A model generated the notes under the pieces. The model was not told the origin of the DNA. It made no database searches and saw only the letters and a list, made by a program, of their open reading frames with translations. Shown piece by piece: positions 58,101 to 64,000 of a stretch of 64,000 nt of DNA; the first letter of the stretch is position 1; each line of letters opens with the position of its first letter. Source of the DNA: Monodelphis domestica (Eukaryota; Chordata; Mammalia; Didelphimorphia; Didelphidae); NCBI RefSeq assembly GCF_027887165.1, contig NC_077230.1, forward strand, positions 28,816,351-28,880,350, in the 5' to 3' direction. The position numbers and the translations under genes are program-made.

Positions 58101-58376
58101 AATTGTTGCCATATAATTGGGCAAAGTAGTTTGTAATGATTGCCTTAATTTCCTCTTCATTGGAGGTGAAGTCTCCCTTTTCATCTGTTACTGTTAATTT
58201 GGTTTCTTCTTTCCTTTTTTAAATTATATTGACGAGTTTTTTGTCTATTTTTTTCAAAATATCAGCTTTTAGTCTTATTGATTATTTTAATAGTTCTTTC
58301 ACTTTTGATTTTATTAATTTATCCCTTAATTTTTAGGATCACTAATTTAGTTTTCTTCTGGGGATTTTTAATTTGT
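55125..58376 (-). mobile_element. Old L1 ORF2 segment with nested L1
   Basis: The minus strand follows ORF2 from about residue 325 (right) to about 1200 (left), with stops and shifts. The FADD box survives in the fragment at 57032-57400 (LSLFADDMM) and the Cys box near 55300-55360. The 3'UTR and poly(A) are missing at the left, so the copy was later cut. A younger L1 3' end is nested at 56472-57077. A local TATACTCTATAT-type duplication lies at about 56073-56125. Confidence 0.9.
56472..57077 (-). mobile_element. Nested L1 3' fragment
   Basis: A 606-bp 5'-truncated L1 on the minus strand: (TTTTA)n/T-run at the left, 3'UTR, and ORF2 end up to GGCCACCACAAAGAGTGCAG. It is flanked by exact 15-bp duplications TCTAGGGTGATTTTA at 56457-56471 and 57078-57092. 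The empty site GATTTT/AAATGG is an ideal L1 endonuclease target. Confidence 0.95.
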
Positions 58377-59000
58377 ACTTTCCCAAACTTCAGGATTTTT
58401 CATGCTGCTGTTTTCAGAGCTAATTTTGTGGGTCTGCAAGTTGTTGAAACTTCCAAGTTGGCATGATCCTGAGAGAGATAGAGTATTTTTTTCCTGGTCT
58501 GTATTCTGAACTTCACCCAGTATGCACCCATAGCCAAAGTGGTAGCTATCCTCCTTGCTTTGGTAATAAGGGCCCCTGCTTCTTTGTAAGTGACCTCCAG
58601 TTTTCCTCTTTTCCCTGGAGCTATTACCCTGAACTGCATATGCGCAGTAGTTTTGCCAATCATTGCCAGCTATATTAAGTGTCAGCAGAGTATTTCCTGT
58701 ACTCTTTTTTTCTGACTACTTCTCCCACATCCTTACTTTTTCAGAGCTGAAAAGTCCCTAAATTGCTGTTGCTGGTGTTGGTGTTGCAGGGGGTCTTGGT
58801 CCACACAGTCCTCTACCCCCATGTCATAGATTTCTTCTGACCTCTTATGGTTCCTTGGGCTAAAAAATCTCATCCCATCCTTTTGTTGGAACTGCCACTC
58901 CAAAATTTGATTTGATGCATTATTTTAAAGGTGTGTGGAGGGTAATGTAGCAAGAATTCAACTGAGTGGCTGTCACTAATTTACTATGTTAGCTCTAACA
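58377..59000. repeat. Unclassified, probable old L1 5' or LTR sequence
   Basis: Text such as GAGCTAATTTTGTGGGTCTG and CAGCAGAGTATTTCCTGTAC reads like a dispersed marsupial repeat, but I cannot assign a family. It directly adjoins the truncated L1, so it may be part of an older L1 leader. Confidence 0.35.
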
Positions 59001-60559
59001 CTAATCTGGAGTTTTGTTTTGTTTTTTAGTAAAATATAAGTTGAAATTCTCAGCTCAGAATAAGGGGATACAAGGAGAAGTTTGAGGAGTGAGTAAAAAA
59101 AGGGTTGGCAAAGCTTCTGTGTTGAGTATGTACTGAGTTAATTGGGAAGATTTTAAAAAAAGGATTGTCTCATAGCAGACAGGGCTATTGAAGTTGTTTA
59201 ACATAAATTTGTATTGAACACAGTCAGAACAGTTGATGATTTTTTCTACCTCCATTCAGCAGCAAGTGTGTAGGAGTGAAGGCATTGAATGGTGGAAGTG
59301 ATCCAAGCCTGAAGCTTAGCGGACACAACGAACAATATAATAAGGAGGCAAAGGACATAAGAGGAGAAGACCATTGAAGTCATTCACTAAGAAATCAAGA
59401 TTGTGAAAGAAGAAGACTGTCATTATTAGAGGGTTGATAACTGAGGAGAGAAAACCTGAGAGTCAAGATGCTGGAAGTCACTTCATGGATGAAAAGCAGG
59501 GTGTAGATCTGTAGGGCAGAGGGTGAGTTTTTAAGCCTATAGATATTTTTCTAGTAAAAAAAAGATTTTTTAACTCATCAACATGTAGGTGGTAAGGTAG
59601 GTTTATGGGTGATGACAAGATAAAGGACATATTTGTGTGTGGTTGAGGTGACATGAGAGTATATTTATGGAAAAAAGAATAAGTTGAGGAATCGAGGAGT
59701 TAGAGTGGGGAAGCATCTATTAGAATTGAGAGGAGAAAGAATATAAACTAGGTGCTAGACTCATTGAGGGAAGAATAAAGCATCACAGAGAGAATCTGCA
59801 GACTAAAACAACTAGTATTTAAATTGACTGAGATATGGGTTGTATGAACTTTAAAGGAAAAGTTACTAAATGATGGTGGTATTTCCTACAGTGTAGACTT
59901 CCAGAGAGTTCAATAGAAGGCATGAGTGTATTTTTTGCTTAGTCCTTGGGGAAAGAGGTTTGTAAAGGAATTTGAAAAAGGAAGTGGTCAGTTCAGGGTA
60001 GGGAATGGGGTTTAGAATTTTAGGGGTTGAGAATTGCTAGAAGGAGGATGCTATGTAGGATTGTTATTTATTAAGTTAAAATTTTAAAAGGATTATCAAA
60101 TTAAATAGTATTTTGACTTCTTGAGAGAGTCCTTGCTGAGTCTTTGGCAGTTCAGACAAAGAACAGAAGGAGTAATGATCCTCTCCTTCCAGAGCTCTGT
60201 GGCTGGAGGCTGCTATGCTGTAATGATGCTTCTCCACTTCCTTCAGGAGGCTGTAGATCAAGAGAGGGATTTCAGAGATCAGACAGAAGAGTGGGGCTTT
60301 GTGGTAAGGTGCTCTGCTTTCCTCTTTCAGAGGCTGGCTATCAGACAGGAAATATGAGGATCATGATGCAATGGTATTCATTTCTCCTCTATCCCACTCC
60401 CAACTAAGGCTGGAGACCAGGTGAGTTCCTCATGGAAATAAGGGCAAGCTTATAAGGCACAGGATTGTCAGGTAGGATGGGAGATGGGAGAGAAAGGAGA
60501 CAGTTTCTTTTGTTCACTTTTTCCGCTGCTATTTTAGTCAGATAACATGCCTTTTACAA
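59001..60559. other. Intergenic, nothing firmly recognised
   Basis: The plus strand is A/G-rich over 59040-60070, suggestive of an ancient LINE or LTR in minus orientation. Overlapping frames of 78-87 codons at 60121-60407 are without domains. No gene is supported. Confidence 0.35.
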
Positions 60560-60980
60560 AAGAACATCGTCCAGGTCTCAAATGCTTTCAGTGCCTTCCC
60601 ATCACAGGAAGTTCACACTTTTGTCTAGCTTCATGATTCTCCACAATCTATAGACTTTTATCTCTTTCCTTTCTCTCAAATAGTCTAAACCTAGCCATCT
60701 GGGGCTGCTCTCCACTCCCAAACACTTACCATTTTTCGTTTCTTCACTCATTTCTAAAACCCCAAATGCTCTCCTCCCTCTCAACCTGTTGATATTCTAT
60801 TCATCCTACCAAGCCACCTTTTCCAAGGCCTTCAATGATATACCTCAGTGAATGATGTTCTATAAACACAGACTGTTCTTTGAATTTTTCTTATTGTTTA
60901 TGAACTAATTTGTATAATAGTTAATTTGCACTTTTTTTTCTACCCCCTTAGGGTACAACCCTCTTTCTATCTAGCCCTCC
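60560..60980 (+). mobile_element. L2 3' region fragment
   Basis: CTTTCAGTGCCTTCCCATCA, TCTCCACAATCTATAGAC, ACCTGTTGATATTCTATTCA and CCAAGCCACCTTTTCCAAGG follow the plus-strand order of the L2 3' portion (the same family as 44598-46390 in the other orientation). Confidence 0.55.
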
Positions 60981-61453
60981 AAACCCCCACCTCCTCCTCT
61001 CCATGTGGAACGGAGTAAACTCTGTTGAGTAAATGAACTTCACAGACTAGATCACATATGGAACTTTATGCTGTATGAGGATACCCTTCTTTGTTTCTTT
61101 TCTAAAGCAGCTGGGACATCTGTTGTAGCTAGGTGCCTCAGAAAAGGCAAATCAAAAGAAGAAAGAGCATCGGATCAATTGGGGGTGGGAGAGAGAAACA
61201 TATGCTGGGAAAAGCAGAGGGGACGAGGTTTGGGAAAACAAGACTGAGACCACCCTAGGTTAGGAAAGTAAAGGAAAAGGTTAATAACTTTTCTTTAACA
61301 CACCAACACCTCTCCATCACACCAGAGGGCAGGGGGAGGTCTGAATCCTGACAATGCAGCTGATCAATTTCTTGCCAGTAACAGCTGCGGATAGGAAACC
61401 TAGGAGGAGTTAAAAATCTGACGCCTTCTAGAAAAGGACCCCTCCTTCCCCGC
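60981..61453. other. TMEM47 upstream region
   Basis: This is more GC-balanced than the repeats to the left and free of recognised transposons. It probably contains proximal regulatory sequence, but no specific site can be proven from the sequence alone. Confidence 0.4.
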
Positions 61454-61460
61454 TATAAAA
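61454..61460 (+). promoter_or_regulatory. TATA-like box upstream of TMEM47
   Basis: TATAAAA in the context CCCCGCTATAAAAAG. Transcription would begin around 61480-61490 if it is used, giving a leader of about 735 bases. A start nearer 61750-61800, in the GC-rich part with a CCCCGCCTCCC Sp1-type site at 61750-61760, is an alternative. Confidence 0.4.
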
Positions 61461-61526
61461 AGAAAAACCACATGACACGGTTTGGGGGAGGGCGAGGTGA
61501 CAGAGAAAGTAAAGGGTTGCTGGGGG

Positions 61527-61571
61527 ATGGGCAATGAATCTTCTAGGAATTGTCCAGTATCAGCTCAGTGA
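61527..61571 (+). other. Upstream ORF 1 in the possible TMEM47 leader
   Basis: ATG at 61527 opens a frame of 14 codons plus TGA. It matters only if transcription starts at the TATA-like box. Confidence 0.3.
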
Positions 61572-61779
61572 GGAGCCTCCTAAGCCCAAGAGAAAGAGTT
61601 TGTGTCTGGGACCCCACCCCACCGGCTGTCGTTTGGCTTGCAGGCCTTGGGGGCGACGGAGTTATCCGCCTTTTTTCTAATCCATCCTTGGCAAAGCCGG
61701 GACAGTGACGCTGCCGCCCTACCCAGCCTTTCTCCCTCCTTTTCTCCACCCCGCCTCCCTGCAGACAGGAGGAGGGGAA

Positions 61780-61851
61780 ATGGGAGGAGTGAGCGAGCTG
61801 GGCAGAGCTGGAAACTGGGCACTGCACACAGTGAGAGAGCAAGAGAGCTAA
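61780..61851 (+). other. Upstream ORF 2 in the TMEM47 leader
   Basis: ATG 61780 opens 23 codons and ends at TAA 61849. The context GGGAAATGG has A at -3 and G at +4, a strong initiation context, so it could reduce initiation at the main ATG. Confidence 0.4.
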
Positions 61852-61890
61852 CGCGCTGGGGAGCCCGGCAGCCGGCGTTCGGAGCTGCCG

Positions 61891-61983
61891 ATGCCTCGGT
61901 TGCCTTCCGTGGCTGCAACCTCTGGAAAAGACACAAAAGGACACTTCAGCCTGTATCACCTTTCACAGCTGCTGCATTCTTGA
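61891..61983 (+). other. Upstream ORF 3 in the TMEM47 leader
   Basis: ATG 61891 opens 30 codons (MPRLPSVAATSGKD at the start) and ends at TGA 61981. It terminates 237 bases before the main ATG, so re-initiation is possible. Confidence 0.4.
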
Positions 61984-62049
61984 TCGTTCTTCCCATCTAC
62001 ACCAGCAGATTGGGGGGGTGGGGTAAGGAAGGCAAGGAAGAAAGTGTAA

Positions 62050-64000
<1,951 letters not shown>

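Overview
The window is nuclear DNA from a mammal, almost certainly a marsupial. The evidence is several SINE1-type and MAR1-type tRNA/CORE SINEs of the kind abundant in opossum and other marsupials, many generations of marsupial-style L1, older MIR and L2 repeats, and one recognisable single-copy gene. I see no prokaryotic or organellar genes, no CRISPR array and no genuine tRNA or rRNA gene. Apart from the gene at the right-hand end, the DNA is AT-rich and dominated by transposable elements.

Layout. 1-11.4 kb: AT-rich sequence with two related LTR-like repeats (one interrupted by a second LTR type), MAR1 and MIR SINEs, a 66-bp CCAAT-rich tandem duplication and a short block that reads like a decayed exon or processed pseudogene. 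11.4-15.8 kb: a young minus-strand L1 with 13-bp target-site duplications and an uninterrupted 1268-codon ORF2, truncated in the ORF1-ORF2 spacer. 16.1-18.4 kb: a degenerate minus-strand LTR element. 18.4-24.6 kb: older L1, SINEs and microsatellites. 24.6-28.6 kb: an old plus-strand L1 that keeps its 5' region, ORF1 remnant and 3' end but lacks most of ORF2, with a second L1 nested in it. 28.6-44.6 kb: unannotated AT-rich DNA with MIR/MAR1/SINE1 copies, a purine-rich satellite-like block and a probable LTR. 44.6-49.2 kb: an L2 remnant and an old L1, each carrying nested L1 3' ends. 49.2-54.3 kb: a degenerate endogenous-retrovirus gag split by an L1 that has lost most of ORF2. 55.1-58.4 kb: another old L1 with a nested L1. 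58.4-61.4 kb: unclassified sequence and an L2 fragment.

The only host gene is TMEM47 (plus strand): a TATA-like box near 61.45 kb, a GC-rich leader with three short upstream ORFs, a first coding exon of 75 codons plus one base (62221-62446), a consensus splice donor, and the beginning of intron 1 running off the window. In eutherians TMEM47 lies on Xp21 in the region added to the X after the marsupial split, so this locus is probably autosomal here (inference).

No operon-like or multi-gene system is present. The most informative structures are the nested retrotransposition events, whose insertion boundaries can be read from the sequence, the intact L1 ORF2, and the retroviral gag fragment with an Asn/Arg-rich tail.
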